A stretch of DNA of 64,000 nt from Eriocheir sinensis (GCF_024679095.1 NW_026111787.1:682001-746000); one strand, 5' to 3'; counted from the stretch's first letter, positions 1-16,267 are shown. The notes: a model not told the origin generated them from the sequence alone. Numbers and translations are program-made.

Positions 1-1210
1 AGATTTGTATGAAATGAAAACAAATACATTTTATATAAAATATATATACAAAATACACATAGAATAATGTAAAATCATTTTAAAATAAATACACAGAATA
101 TCAATAAAATAATGTAAATTTGTATGAAAATAAAGATGCAAAATACCCATAAAATAAAGCATATTTTTAAAAAAATACATATACAAAAATATACATAGAT
201 TAATGAAATTTGTATTAAAATTAATATACAAAATGCACATACAATAAGGTAAATTTGTATTGAAAAAATATGCAAAATACACATAAAACAATGTAAATTT
301 GTCTCAAAATATATATACGAATACACATAAAATAACGCAGATTTCTATAGAAATATATATACAAAATACACTTGAAATAATGTAAATACGTATAAAAAAA
401 TATATAAAAAATACACATTAAATAATGTTAATTAGTGTCAAAATAAATAAACAAAATATCATGAAAAGAATGTGTATTTGTATGAAAATAGATATACAAA
501 ATACACATAAAATATCCTAAATTTTTATAAAACTATATACAAAAATACACAAAAATAATTTAAACTTGTATCAAAAAAAATATACAAAAAACATATAAAA
601 ATAGGTAAATTTGTATTGAAATACATATACAAAATACACATAAAATAATGTAAATTTGAATGAAAATATATAGACATATAGACTTAAAATAACGTAAATT
701 TGTATAAAAAAATATATACAAAACACAAATAAAATAACGTAAAATCGTATCAAAATAAATACAGAAAATATTAATAAAATAATGTAAATTTGTATGAAAA
801 TTAAGAGGCAAAATTCCCATAAAATAACGCATTTTTTATAAAAATATATATACGAAAAAACATAAAATATTTGATTTTGTATTAAGATAAATAGATATAC
901 AAAATACACATAAAATAAGCTAAATTTGAATTGAAATATATACAAAATACATAAAATAATGTAAATTTGTATCAAAATACCTATACAAATACACATATAA
1001 TAATGTAAATTTGTATAAAAATATATCAACAAAATACACATTAAATAATGTAAATACGTATAAAAAAGATGTAAAAAATACACAAATAATCATGTAATTC
1101 GCATCAAAATAAATAGACAAAATACCAATAAAATAATGTAAATTTCTATGAGCAAACATATACAAAATACACATAAATAACGCAAATATCAATAAAAATA
1201 TATATAATAT
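1..1210 (-). repeat. Satellite block 1, T-rich strand minus
   Basis: About 27 monomers read on the minus strand. Positions 1-1391 (this block plus the next) match 36105-37539 and roughly 58260-59700, including the junction at the right end. The monomer-10 anchor here is the CATGAAAAGAATGTG variant near 460. Confidence 0.88.
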
Positions 1211-1393
1211 AATATATTTTTATACATATTTAAAATATTTAATGTATATTTTGTATATATATATTTTATCCAAATTTACGTGATTTTATATGTATTTGTT
1301 TATATATTTTCATACAAATTTACATTATTTTATGTGAGTTTTGTATATGTATTTCAATACAAATTTGCCTAACTTTATGTGTATTTTGCATAT
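1211..1393 (+). repeat. Satellite block 2, plus
   Basis: A short flipped block of about four monomers. The left switch near 1200-1225 (TATATAATATAATATATTTT) is the shared junction J1, also seen at about 37350 and 59520 and inverted at about 7855 and 44420. The right switch has a small foldback, with TATTTTG at 1382-1388 facing CAAAATA at 1395-1401. Confidence 0.85.
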
Positions 1394-2597
1394 ACAAAAT
1401 ATACAAAATGCACATAAAACAATGTATATTTGTTTCAAAATATATATACGAATACACATAAAATAACGTATATTTCTATAGAAATATATATACAAAATAC
1501 ACATGAAATGACGTAAATACGTATAAAAATATATATACACAATACGCATTAAATAATGTAAATTCGCATCAAAATAAATAAACAAAATATCAATAAAAGA
1601 ATGTGTATTTGTATGAAAATAGATATACAAAATACACATAAAATATTGTAAATTTGTATAAAACTCTATTAAAAAAATACACAAAAATAATTTAAATTTG
1701 TATAAAAATATATATACAAAATACACATAAAACTGTTTAAATTTCTATTGAAATACATATACAAAATACCCATAAAATACTGTAAATTTGAATGAAAATA
1801 TATAAACAAATACACTTAAAATAACGTAAATTTGTATGAAATATATATAGAAAATACACATTAAATAATGTAAATATGTATAAAAAAATATATACAAAAC
1901 ACAAATAGAATAATGTAAAATAGTATCAAAATAAATACACAGAATATTAATAAAATAATGTATATTTGAATGAAAATAAAGATGCAAAATACCCATAAAA
2001 CAACGCATTTTTTATGAAAATATATATACCAAAATACACAAAATATTTAAATTTGTATTACAATAAATATACAAAATGCACATACAATAAGGTAAATTTG
2101 TATTGAAATAAATATGCAAAATACACATAAAACAATGTAAATTTGTTTCAAAATAGATATACGAATACACATAAAATAACGTAGATTTCTATAAAAATAT
2201 ATATACAAAATACACTTAAAATGAAGTAAATACGTATAAGAAAATGTATACAAAATACACATAAAATAATGTAAATTCGTATCAAAATAAATAAACTAAA
2301 TGCCAATAAAAGAATGTTTACTTGTATAAATATAAATATACAAAATACACATAAAATAACGCAAAATTGTATAAAACTATATACAAAAATAAACAAAAAT
2401 AATTAAATTTGTATGAAAATAGATATACAAAAGACACATAAAATAAGCTAAATTTGAATTGAAATAAATATAGAAAATACATAAAATAATGTAAATTTGT
2501 ATCAAAACATATATTCAAATACACATATATTAAAATTAATATACAAAATGCGTATATAATAAGGTAAATTTGTATTGAAAAAATATGCAACATATAC
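1394..2597 (-). repeat. Satellite block 3, minus
   Basis: Monomers on the minus strand with anchors (CAATAAAAGAATGT) near 1590 and 2310, about 720 bp apart, which gives the HOR period directly. It ends at junction J3 (inverted form, CAACATATACGTTTACTCAT). Confidence 0.87.
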
Positions 2598-3797
2598 GTT
2601 TACTCATACAAATTTATATTATTTTATTGGTATTTTGTTTATTTATTTTGATACGAATTACATGATTATATGTGTATTTTGTTCATATTTCTTTATACGT
2701 ATTTACATTATTTAATGTGTATTTTGTTTATATATTTTCATACAAATTTAGGTTATTATATGTGTATTTGTATAAATATTTTGATACAAATTTACTTTAT
2801 TTCATGTATTTTGTATATATATTTCAATTCAAATTTAGCTTATTTTGTGTGTATTTTGTATATATTTTCATACAAATTTAATTACTTCTGTGTATTTTTG
2901 TATATAGTTTTATAAATTTACGTTATTTTATGTGTATTTTGTATATTTATATTTATACAAATACACATTCTTTTATTGGTATTTTGTTTATTTATTTTGA
3001 TACGAATTTACATTATTTCATGTGTATTTTGCATACATTTTTTTATTGGTATTTACTTCATTTGATGTGTATTTTGTATATATATTTTTATAGAAATCTA
3101 CGTTATTTTATGTGTATTCGTATATATATTTTGAAACAAATTTACATTGTTTTATATGTATTTTGCATATCTATTTCAATACAAATTTACCTTATTGTAT
3201 GTGTTTTTTGTATATTTATTTTAATACAAATTTAATTTTTTGATGTGTATTTTGGTATATATATTTTTATAAATGAGTTATTTTATGGGTATTTTGTTTT
3301 TATTTTATAAATTCACATTATTTTATTAATATTCTGTGTATTTATTTTGATACGATATTACATTATTCTATTTGTGTTTTGTACAAATTTTTTTATACAA
3401 ATTTACGTTATTTTAAGTGTATTTGTTTATGTATTTTCATTCAAATTTACATTATTTTATATGTATTTTGTATATTTATTTTCATACAAATTTAAAATAT
3501 TTTTGTTTATTTTTGTATATAGTTTGATACAAATTTAGGTTATTTTATGTGTATTTTGTATATCTATTTTCATACGAATACACATTCTTTTATTGATATT
3601 TTGTTTATTTATTTTGACGTGAATTTTATGTGAATTTGTTTTCATTTCATACAAATTTACATTATTTTATGTGTATTTTGTACATGTATTTAAATACAAA
3701 TTTAACTAATTATATGTGTATTTTGTATATCTATTTTCATACAAATTGAAATTTATTTTTTGTTTTTGTATATATTTTATTCAAATTTTCGTAATCT
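2598..3797 (+). repeat. Satellite block 4, plus
   Basis: T-rich strand on +. Starts just after junction J3 and resembles the block beginning at 27994. Holds the TTATTGGTATTTTG version of the monomer-10/11 boundary near 2970. Confidence 0.87.
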
Positions 3798-4866
3798 TAT
3801 AAAAATATATATACCAAAAAACACATAAAATATTTAAATTTGCATTGAAATAAATATACAAAATGCACATACAATAAGGTAAATTTGTATTGAAAGAGAT
3901 ATGCAAAAATACATATAAAACAATGTAAATTTGTTTCAAAATATATATACGAATACAAATAAAAAAACGTAGATTTCTATAAAAATATATGTACAAAATA
4001 CACTTAAAATTAAGTAAATACGTATAAAAAAATGTATACAAAATACACATAAAATAATGTAAATTCGAATTAAAATAAATAAACAAAATACCAATAAAAG
4101 AATGTGTATTTTGATAAATATAAATATAGAAAATACACATACAAAATAAACATAAAATAAGGTAGATTTGTAAAAAAATATATGTACACAATACACATAA
4201 AATAATGTAAATTTATATAAAAATATATGTACAAATACACATAAAATACCATGAATTTGTATAAAAATATATATTAAAAATAAATATTAAATAATGTAAA
4301 AGCGTATAAAAATATATATACAAAGTACATATAAAATAATGTAAACTCGTATCAATATAAATCAACAAAACACCAATAAAATAATATATATTTGAATGAA
4401 AATAAATTTACAAAATACACATAACATAACTAAAATTTGTATTTAAATATATACAAAAATACATAGAAATAATTTGAGTTTGTATGAAAATAGATATAGA
4501 AAATACACATAAAACTAGGTAAATTTCTTTTGAAATGTATATACAAAATACCCATAAAATATTTTAAATTTGTGTCAAAATATATAAGCAAATACACATA
4601 AAATAACGTAATTTTGTATGAAAAATATATAAAAAATACACATAGAATAATGTCAATTCGTAGCAAAATGAATGAGCAGAATATCAATAAAATAATGTAA
4701 ATTTGTATGAAAATAAAGATGCAAAATACCCAAAAAATAAAGCATATGTTTATAAAAATACAGATACAATAATACACATCGAATAATTAAATTTGTATTA
4801 AAATTAATATACAAAATGCGTATATAATAAGATAAATTTGTATTGAAAAAATATGCAACATATATA
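3798..4866 (-). repeat. Satellite block 5, minus
   Basis: Minus-strand block, reverse-complement related to about 39890-40860. It includes the distinctive monomers with CAAAATACACATACAAAATAAAC (written on +, near 4128-4151) shared with 27250 and 29665. A J3-like switch (AATATGCAACATATATATTT) closes it. Confidence 0.87.
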
Positions 4867-5825
4867 TTTCATACAAATTTACGTTATTTTAAGTGTATTT
4901 GTTTATATATTTTCATTCAAATTTACATTATTTTATGTGTATTTTGTATATGTATTTCAATAGAAATTTAACTAGTTTTATGTGTATTTTGTATATATAT
5001 TTTTATACAAATTTAAATTATTTTTGTGTATTTTTTAATAGAGTTTTATACAAATTTACAATATTTTATGTGTATTTTGTATATCTATTTTCATACAAAT
5101 ACACATTCTTTTATTAATATTATGTTTATTTATTTTGATGCGAATTTATATTATTTAATGTGTATAGTGTATATATATTTTTGTACGTATTTACGTCATT
5201 TCATGTGTATTTTTTATATATATTTCTATAGAAATATACGTTATTTTATGTGTATTCGTATATATATTTTGAAACAAATATACATTGTTTTATGTGCATT
5301 TTGTATATTTTTTCAATACAAATTTTCCTTATTGTACGTGCATTTTGTATATTAATTTTAATACAAATTTAATTATTCTATGTGTATTCTTGTATATGTA
5401 TTTTAAAAAAAATATGCTTTATTTTATGGGTATTTTGCATCTTTATTTTCATACAAAATTACATTATTTTATTGATATTCTGTGTATTTATTTTGATACG
5501 ATTTTACATTATTCTATGTATATTTTGTATATCTATTTTATACAAATGTACGTTATTTTATGTGAATTTGTTTTCATTTCATACAAATTTACATTATTTT
5601 ATGTGTATTTTGTACATGTATTTAAATACAAATTTAACTAATTATATGTGTATTTTGTATATTTATTTTCCTACAAATATACGTTCTTTTATCGGAATTT
5701 TGTTTATTTATTTTGATACGAATTTTCATTTTTTTAGGTGTATTTGATATATATATTTTTATACTTATTTACATAATTTTATATGTATTTTGAATATATA
5801 TTTTCATAGAAATTTACTCTATATG
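4867..5825 (+). repeat. Satellite block 6, plus
   Basis: Plus block of about 21 monomers, starting with the TTTTAAGTGTATTTG monomer and passing through a full HOR order. Its right end (ATTTACTCTATATGTATAT) resembles junction J4 seen at 31887. Confidence 0.87.
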
Positions 5826-6356
5826 TATATACAAAAAAACACAAAAATAATTTAAATTTGTATGAAAATAAATATACAAGATACACATAAAATTAGGTAA
5901 ATTTGTATTGAAATACATATACAAAATACACTTAAAATAATGTAAATTTGAATGAAATTATATAAACAAATACACTTAAAATGACGTTAATTTGTATAAA
6001 ATATATATAAAAAATACACATTAAATAATGAAAATATGTATAAAAAAATATATACAAAACACAAATAGTATAATATAAAATCGTATCAAAATATATACAC
6101 AGAATATTAATAAAATAATGTACATTTGTATGAAAACTAAGATGCAAAATATCTATAAAATAACGATTTTTTTATAAAATTATATATACCAAAATACACA
6201 TAAAATATTTGAATTTGTATTAAAATAAATATACAAAATGCACATACAATAAGGTAAATTTGTATTGAAATAGATATGCAAAAAACGTATAAAACAATGT
6301 AAATTTGTTTCAAAATATATATACGAATACACATAAAATAACGTAGATTTCTATAA

Positions 6357-6379
6357 ATATATATATATATATATATATA
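6357..6379. repeat. Short (AT)n tract
   Basis: 23 nt of alternating AT where sibling monomers have only a short TATATATA spacer. This is an early expansion inside the monomer spacer. Confidence 0.85.
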
Positions 6380-7690
6380 CAAAATACAAATAAAATTAAG
6401 TAAATACGAATCAAAAATGTATACAAAATACACATAAAATAATGTAAATTTGTATAAATATAAATAAACTAAATACCAATAAGAGAATGTGTATTTGTAT
6501 AAATATAAATATACAAAATGCACATAAAATAACGTAAATTTGTATAAAACTATATACAAAAATACACAGAAGTAATTAAATTTGCATGAAAATAGAAATA
6601 CAAAATACACACAAAATAAGCTAAATTTGAATTGAAATATATATACAAAATACATAAAATAAAGTAAATTCGTTTCAAAATATTTTTAACAAATACACAT
6701 ATAATAACGTAAATTTGTAAAAAAAATATAAACAAAATACACATTAAGTAATATAAATACGTATAAAAAAATATTTACAAAATACACCAATAATCAAGTC
6801 TTTCGTATCAAAACAAATAAACAAAAAACTAATTAAATAATGTAAATTTGTATGAGAAAACATATACAAAATACAAATAAAATAACGTTTTAAGTTTCTA
6901 TAAAAATATATGTACAAAAATGCACATAAAATTAGTTTGCATAAAAAAATATATACAAAACACACATTAGATAATGTAAATGAGTATAAAAATATGTACA
7001 CAAAATACCTATGAAATAATCTAAATTCGTATCGAGTTAAATTAAGAAAATAACAATAAAATAATGTAATTTTGGATGAAAATATATATAGAAAACACAC
7101 ATAAAATAACCTAAATACAAATACAAATATACACATTAAATAATTTAAAATTGAATGAAATAAATATACAAAATAAACATAAAATAAGGTAAATTTGTAA
7201 TAAAATATATGTAAGAATACACATAAAATAATATAAATTTGTATGAAAATATATATATAAATACACATAAAATAACATGAATTTGTATAAAATGTTTCAA
7301 AATATATACGAATACACACAATAAAATAACGTAAATTTTTATGAAAATGTATATATAAAATACACATAAAATAGTTTAAATACGTAGAAAATATATATAC
7401 AAAATACATAAAATAATGTAAATTGTAAAAATAAATACACAAAATTCCAATAAAAGAATGTATATTTGTAGAAAATATATATACAAAAAGAAATAAAATA
7501 ACTAGAATTTGTATAAAATATATAAAAAAAGACACAAAAATAATTTAAATTTGTTTGAAAATAGATATGCAAAATACAGATAAAGTTAGGCAAATTTGTT
7601 TTGAAATACATATACAAAACTCACATAAAATAATGTAAATTTGTATGAAAATATATAAACAAATACATATAAAATCACGTAAATTTGGAT

Positions 7691-7812
<122 letters not shown>

Positions 7813-7857
7813 AAATATACATTAAATATTTTAAATATGTATAAAAATATATTATAT

Positions 7858-8944
7858 TATATATATTTTTATTGATATTTGCGTTATTTATGTGTATTTT
7901 GTATATGTTTTCTCAGAAATTTACATTATTTTATTGGTATTTTGTCTATTTATTTTGATACGAATGACATGATTATTTGTGTATTTTTACATTTTTTATA
8001 CGTATTTACATTATTTAATGTGTATTTTGTTTATATATTTTTATACAAATTTACGTTATTATATGTGTATTTGTATAGGTATTTTGATACAAATTTACAT
8101 TATTTTATGTATTTTGTATATATATTTCAATTCAAATTTAGCTTATTTTATGTGTATTTTGCATATCTATTTATTTTAATACAAAAGCAAATATTTTATG
8201 TTTTTTCGTATATATATTTTTATAAAAAATGCATTATTTTATGGGTATTTTGCATCTTAATTTTCATACAAATTTACATTATTTTATTAATATTTTCTGT
8301 ATTTATTTTGATACGATTTTACATCATTTTGTTTGTGTTTTGTATATATTTTTTTTATACATATTTACATTATTTAATGTGTTTTTTGTATATATTTTTG
8401 ATACAAATTTACGTTATTTTAAGTCTATATGTTTATATATTTTCATTCAAATTTACATTATTTTATGTGTATTTTGTATATGTATTTCAATACAAATTTA
8501 CCTAATTTTATATGTTTTTTGTATATTTATTTTCATACAAGTTTAAATTATTTTTGTGTATTTTTGTTTATAGTTTTATACAAATTTAGGTTATTTTATG
8601 TGTATTTTGTATATCTATTTTCATACAAATACACATTCTTTTCATGATATTTTGTTTATTTATTTTGACACGAATTAACATTATTTAATGTGTATTTTGT
8701 ATATATATTTTATACGTATTTACATTATTTCAAGTGTATTTTGTATATAAATTTCTATAGAAATCTGCGTTATTTTATGTGTATTCGTATATATATTTTG
8801 AAACAAATTTACATTGTTTTATGTGTATTTTGCATATTTTTTCAATACAAATTTACCTTATTGTATGTGTATTTTGTATATTAATTTTAATACAAATTTG
8901 ATTAATTTATGTGTATTTTTGTATATGTATTTTTATAAAAATAT
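7858..8944 (+). repeat. Satellite block 8, plus
   Basis: Plus block following inverted junction J1. Matches 44426-45503 closely and the reverse complement of roughly 58470-59515. Confidence 0.87.
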
Positions 8945-9070
8945 GTAATTAGTTAAATTTGTATTTAAATACATGTACAAAATACACATAAAATAATGTA
9001 AATTTGTATGAAATGAAAACAAATTCACATAAAATAACGTACATTTGTATAAAATAGATATACAAAATAA
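8945..9070 (-). repeat. Satellite block 9, minus micro-inversion (about 125 bp)
   Basis: Under three monomers in minus orientation between two plus blocks. Begins ATATGTAATTAGTTAAATTT and ends AGATATACAAAATAATTTT. The same micro-inversion, with the same edges, is at 45504-45636. Confidence 0.85.
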
Positions 9071-11496
9071 TTTTATGTGTATTTTGTATATTTATTTTCA
9101 TACAAATTTAAATTATTTTTGTGTATTTTTTTATATAGTTTTATACAAATTTAGGTTATTTTATGAGTATTTTGTATATCTATTTTCATAAAAATACACA
9201 TTCTTTTATTGATATTTTGTTTATTCATTTTGACGAGAATTTAAATTATTTAATGTGTATTTTGTATATATATTTTTATACGTATTTACATCATTTCATG
9301 TGTATTTTGTATATATCTTTGTATAGAAATCTACGTTATATTATGTGTATTCGTATATCGATTTTTAAACAAATTTACGCTTTTATGTGTATTTTGCATA
9401 TTTTTTCAATACAGATTTACCTTATTGTATAGTCATTTTTTATATTAATTTTAATACAAATTTAATTATTCTATGTGTATTTTTGTATATGTATTTTTAT
9501 AAAAATATGCTTTATTTTATGGGTATTTTGCATCTTTATTTTCATACAAATTTACGTTATTTGATTGATATTCTGCTCATTCATTTTGATACGATTTGAC
9601 ATTATTCTATGTGTATTTTGTATATATTTTTCAAACAAATTTACGTTATTTTATGTGTATTTGTTTATATATTCTGACACAAATTTACAATATTTTATGG
9701 GTATTTTGTATATATATTTCAAAAGAAATTTACCTATTTTTATGTGTATTTTTAATATCTATTTTCATAGAAACTCAAATTATTTTTATGTATTTTTTTA
9801 TATATTTCAATACAAATTTTAGTTATGTTATGTGTATTTTGTGAATCTATTTTCAATCAAATATATATTATTTTATTGGTATTTTGTTGATTTATATTGA
9901 TACGAATTTACATTATTTTATATGTACTTTTTATATATATTTTTATACGCATTTACATTATTTAATATTTATTTTGAATATATAATTTTATACAAATTCA
10001 TGGTATTATATGTGTATTTGTATATATATTTTCATATAAATTTACATTCTTTTATGGGTATTTTGTACATATATTTCATTACAAATTTACCTTATTTTAT
10101 GTTTATTTTGTATGTATATTTTGTACATTTATATTTATACAAATACACATTCTTTTATTGGTATTTTGTTTATCTATTTTGTTTCGAATTTATATTATTT
10201 TATGTGTATTTTGTTTACATTTTTTTATACGTATTTACCTAATTTTATGTGTATTTTGTATATATATTTTTATAGAGATCTACTTTATTTTATGTGTATT
10301 CGTATATATATTTTGAAACAAATTTACTTTGTTTTATGTGTATTTTTGCATATCTCTTTCAATAGAAGTTTACCTTATTGTATGTGCATTTTGTACATTT
10401 ATTTCAATACAAATTTAAATTACATTATTTTATTAATATTTTCTGTATTTATTTTGATAAGATTTTACATTATTTTATTTGTGTTTTGTATATATTTTTT
10501 TATACATATTTACTTTCTTTAAAGTGTTTTTTGTATATATATTAGATACAAATTTACGTTATTTTAAGTGTATATGTTTATATATTTTCATTCAAATTTA
10601 CATTATTTCATGTGTATTTTGTATATGTATTTCAATACAAATTTACCTATTTTTATATGTTTTTTGTATATTTATTTTCATACAAGTTTAAATTTTTATT
10701 TTTTATTTTTGTATATAGTTTTATACAAATTTAGGTTATTTTATGTGTATTTTGTATATCTATTTTCATACAAATACACATTCTTTTCATGATATTTGTT
10801 TTATTTATTTGACACGAATTAACATTATTTTATGTGTATTTTGGTATATATATTTTTATAAGAAATGCGCTATTTGATGGGAATTTTGCATCTTTATTTT
10901 CATACAAATTTACATTATTTTATTAATATTCGGTGTATTTATTTTGATACGATCTTACATTACTCTATTTGTTTTTTGTATATATTTTTTTTTATACATA
11001 TTTACATTATTTAATGTATATCTTGCATATATATTTCATACAAATTTATTATCTATTATTTATTTTCATACAAATACACATTCTTTTCATGATATTTTGT
11101 TTATTTATTTTGACACGAATTTACATTACTTAATTTGTATTTTATATATATATTTTTATACGTATTTACATAATTTCATGTGTATTTTGTATATATATTT
11201 CTATAGAAATCTACGTTATTTTATGTGTATTCGTATATATATTTTGAAACAAATTTACAATGTTTTATTTGTATTTTGCGTTTTTTTTCAATACAAATTT
11301 ACCTTATTGTATGTTTGCATTTTGTATATTAATTTTAATACAAATTTAATTATTCTATGTGTATTTTTGTATATGTATTTAAAAAAAAATGCTTTATCTT
11401 ATGGGTATTTTGCATCATTGTTTTCATACAAATTTAAATTATTTTATTGATATTCTGTGTACTTATTTTGATACGATTTTACATTATTCTATGTAT
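9071..11496 (+). repeat. Satellite block 10, plus
   Basis: Long plus block. Near 9636-9688 it holds the uninterrupted version of the site that carries the retrotransposon fragment at 46211. Near 11045-11065 it has the shortened HOR with TTATCTATTATTTATTTTC, where monomers 5-9 are missing. Confidence 0.87.
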
Positions 11497-11592
11497 AACA
11501 AAAATAAATACAGAATACACAAAAACAGATATGCAAAATACACATAAACAATGTAAATTTGTTTCAAAATAAATATACGAATACATATGACA
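11497..11592 (-). repeat. Satellite block 11, minus micro-inversion (about 95 bp)
   Basis: Two monomers in minus orientation starting AACAAAAATAAATACAGAAT. The same small inversion is at 49446-49545. Confidence 0.83.
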
Positions 11593-14500
11593 TGGGTATT
11601 TTGAATCTTAATTTTCATACAAATTTACATTATTTTATTAATATTTTCTGTATTTATTTTGATAAGATTTTACATTATTTTATTTGTGTTTTGTATATAT
11701 TTTTTTTATACATATTTACTTTATTTAAAGTGTTTTTTGTATATATATTAGATACAAATTTACGTTATTTTAAGTCTATATGTTTATATATTTTCATTCA
11801 AGTTTACATTATTTCATGTGTATTTTGTATATGTATTTCAATACAAATTTACCTATTTTTATATGTTTTTTGTATATTTATTTTCATACAAGTTTAAATT
11901 ATTTTTGTTTATTTTTGTATATAGTTTTATACAAATTTAGGTTATTTTATGTGTATTTTGTATATCTATTTTCATACAAATACACATTCTTTTCATGATA
12001 TTTGTTTTATTTATTTGACACGAATTAACATTATTTAATGTGTATTTTGTATTATATATTTTTATAAGAAATGCGCTATTTGATGGGAATTTTGTATATA
12101 TTATTCTATAGAAATCTACGTTATTTTATGTGTATTCGTATATATTTTTTGAAACAAATTTACATTGTTTTATGTGTATTTTGCATATTTTTTCAATAGA
12201 AATTTACATTATTGTATGTGCATTTTGTATATTAATTTTAATACAAATTTGATTAATCTATGTGTATTTTTGTGTATGTATTTTTATAAAAATATGCTTT
12301 ATTTTATGGGTATTTTGCATCTTTATTTTCATACAAATTTATATTATTTTATTGATATTTTGTGTATTTATTTGGTATGATTTTACATTATTCTATGTGT
12401 ATTTTGTATATATATTTTATATAAAATGTATTTGTTTTCATTTCATACAAATCTACTTTATTTTATGTGTTTTTTGTACATGTATTTAAATACAAATTTA
12501 ACTAATTATATGTGTATTTTGTATATCTATTTTGTATGTATATTTTCATAGAAATTTTCTCTATTTTATGAGTATTCGTATATATATTTTGATACAAATT
12601 TACATTATTGATGTGTATTTTGCATATCTATTTCAATACAAATTTTCTTAATTGTACGTGCATTTTGTATATTTATTTTAATACAAATTTAATTATTTTA
12701 TATGTATTTTTGTATATATATTTTTATGCAAATATGCGTTATTATATGAATATTTTGCAGCTTTATTTTCATACAAATTTACATTATTTTATTGATATTC
12801 TCTTTATTTATTTTGATACGATTTAACATTATTCTATGTGTATTTTGTATATATTTTTTTTACATATTTACATTATTTAAGGTTTATTTTGTATATATAT
12901 TTTATCCAAATTTACATTATTTTATGTGTATTGGTTTATATATTTTTATACAAATTTACATTATTTTATGTGTATTTTGTATATACATTTTCATAAAAAA
13001 ATTACGTTATTTTATTGTGTGTATTCGTATATATTTTGATACAAATTTTATACAAATTCATGTTATTTAATGTGTATTTGTATATATATTTTCATACAAA
13101 TTTATATTATTTTATGTGTATTTTTTCATATATTTTATTACAAATGTACCATATTTTATGTTTGTTTTGTATATTTATTTCATTCAATTTTAAATTATTT
13201 TATGTGTATATTTGTATTTGTATTTAGGTTGTTTATGTGTATTTTGTATATATATTTTCATCCAAAATTACACTATTATATTGGTATTTTCTTAATTTAA
13301 TTCGATAGGAATTTAGATTATTTCATAGGTATTTTGTATACATATTTTTATTCTCATTTACATTATCTAATGTGTGTTTTGTATATATATTTTTATGCAA
13401 ATTTATTTTTTGTTCATTTTTGTACATATATTTTTATAGAAATTTGCGTTATTTTATGTATATAGTTTTATATAATATAACGTTATTTTATGTGCATTTT
13501 GTATATTTATATTTATACAAATACACATTCTTTTATTGCTATATTGTTTATTTATATTTATACGAGTTTACATTATTTTATGTGTATTTTGTATACATTT
13601 TTTTATACGTATTTACTTAATTTTATGTGTATTTTGTATATGTATTTTTATAGAAATCTACGTTATTTTATGTGTATTCGCATATACATTTTGAAACAAA
13701 TTTACATTATTTTATATGTATTTTGCATATCTATTTCAATACAAATTTACCTTATTGTATGTGCATTTTGTATATTTATTTTGATACAAATTCAAATATT
13801 TTATGTGTATTTTGGTATCAATAATTTTATAAAAAATGCGTTATTTTATAGGTATTTTGCATCTTAATTTTCATACAAATTTACATTATTTTATTAATAT
13901 TCTGTGTATATATTTTGATACGATTTTACATTATTCTATTTGTGTTTTGTATATATTTTTTATACATATTTACATTATTTAATGTGTATTTTGTATATAT
14001 ATTTCATACAAATTTACGTTATTATATGTGTATTTTGTATATGTATTTCAACTTTACATTATTTTATGTGTATTTTGTATATGTATTTCAATAGAAATTA
14101 ACCTAATTTTATGTGTATTTTGTATATTTCTTTTCATACAAATTTAAATTATTTTTGTGTATTTTTGTATATAGTTTTATACAAATTTAGGTAATTTTAT
14201 GTACGCATTTACATTATTTAATGTGTGTTTTGTATATATATTTTTATCCAAAGTTAATTTATTTTACGTTCATTTTTGGCCATATATTTTTATAGAAATT
14301 AGCGTTATTTTATATGTATTTGTATATGTTTTCTCATACAAATTTACATTATTTTATTGCTATTTTATTTATTTAGTTTGATACGAATTCCATGATTATA
14401 TGTGTATTTTGTACATATTTTTTATACGTATTTACATTACTTAATGTGTATTTTGTTTATATATTTTTAAACAAATTTACGTTACTATATGTATTTTTAT

Positions 14501-16267
14501 AAATATTTTGATACAAATTAACATTATTTTATGTATTTTGTATATACATTTCAATTCAAATTTAGCTTATTTTATCTGTATTTTGTATATCTATTTTCAT
14601 ACGAATTTAATTACTTCTCTGTATTTTTGTATATAGTTTTATACAAATTTATGTTATTTTATGTGTATTTTGTATATTCATATTTATACAAATACATATT
14701 CTTTTATTGGTATTTTGTTTATTTATTTTGATACGAATTTACATTATTTTATGTGTATTTTGTATACATTTTTTTATACGTATTTACTTCATTTTACGTG
14801 TATTTTGTATATATTTTTATACAAATCTACGTTATTTTATGTGTATCCGTATATATATTTTGAAACAAATTTACATTGTTTTATATGTATTTTGCATATC
14901 TATTTCAATACAGATTTACCTTATTGTATGTGTATTTTGTATATTTATTTTAATACAAATAAATTTTTTTATGTGTATTTTTTTATATATATTTTATGGG
15001 TATTTTGCTTCTTTATTTTCATACAAATTTACATTATTTTATTAATATTCTGTGTATTTATTTTGATACGATTTTACATTATTCTATTTGTGTTTTGTAT
15101 ATATTTTTTTATACAAATTTACGTTATTTTAAGTGTATTTGTTTATGTATTTTCATTCAAATTTACAGTATTTTATGTGTATTTTGTATATGTATTTCAA
15201 TACAATTTACCTAATTTTATGAGTATTTTGTATATTTATTTTCATTCAAATTTAAATTATTTTTGTGTATTTTTGTATATAGTTTTATACAAATTTATGT
15301 TATCTTATGTGTATTTTGTATATTTATATAATAATATAATAATATTTATAATACACATTCCTTTATTGACATTTTGTTTATTTATTTTGACGCGAATTTA
15401 CATTATTTAATGTGTATTTTGTATATATATTTTTATACGTATTTACATCCTTTCATGTGTATTTTGTATGTTTATAAAAAATGCGTTATTTTATGGTTAT
15501 TTTGCATCTTTATTTTCATACAAATTTACATTATTTTATTTACATTCTGTGTATTTATTTTAATACGATTTTACATTATTCTATTTGTGTTTGGTATATA
15601 TATTTTTTATACATATTTATATTATTTAATGAGTATTTTTTATATATATTTTATACAAATTTATGTTAATTTAAGTGTATTTGTTTATATATTTTCATTC
15701 AAATTTACATTATTTTATGTGTATTTTTTATATTTATTTTCATACAAATTAAACTTATGTTTGTGTATTTTTATATATAGTTTTATACAAATTTACGTTA
15801 TTTTATGTGTATTTTGTATATGTATTTTCATACAAATACACGTTCTTTTATTGATATTTTAATTATTTATTTTGACACGAATTTACATTATTTAATGTGT
15901 ATTTAGTATATATATTTTTATACGTATTTACAACATTTCATGTATATTTTGTATATATATTTCTATAGAAATCTACGTTATTTTATGTGTATTCGTATAT
16001 ATAGTTTGAAACAAATCTACATTATTTTATGTGTATTTTGTGTATATATTTCATTATAAATTTGCCTTATTTTAAGTTTATTTTTATATCTATTTTCATT
16101 CAAATTCAAATCATTTTATGTGTATATATTTATTTGTATTTACGTTATTTTATGTGTATTTTCTCTATATATTTTCATTCAAAATTACATTATTTTATCG
16201 GTATTTTGTTCATTTATTTCGATACGAATTTAGATTATTTCATGTGTCTTTTCTATACATATACATA
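11593..16267 (+). repeat. Satellite block 12, plus
   Basis: About 105 monomers in plus orientation. Direct copy of about 49546-53770 and reverse complement of about 31840-36990. Ends at junction J4 (ACATATACATATAGAGTAG). Confidence 0.88.
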
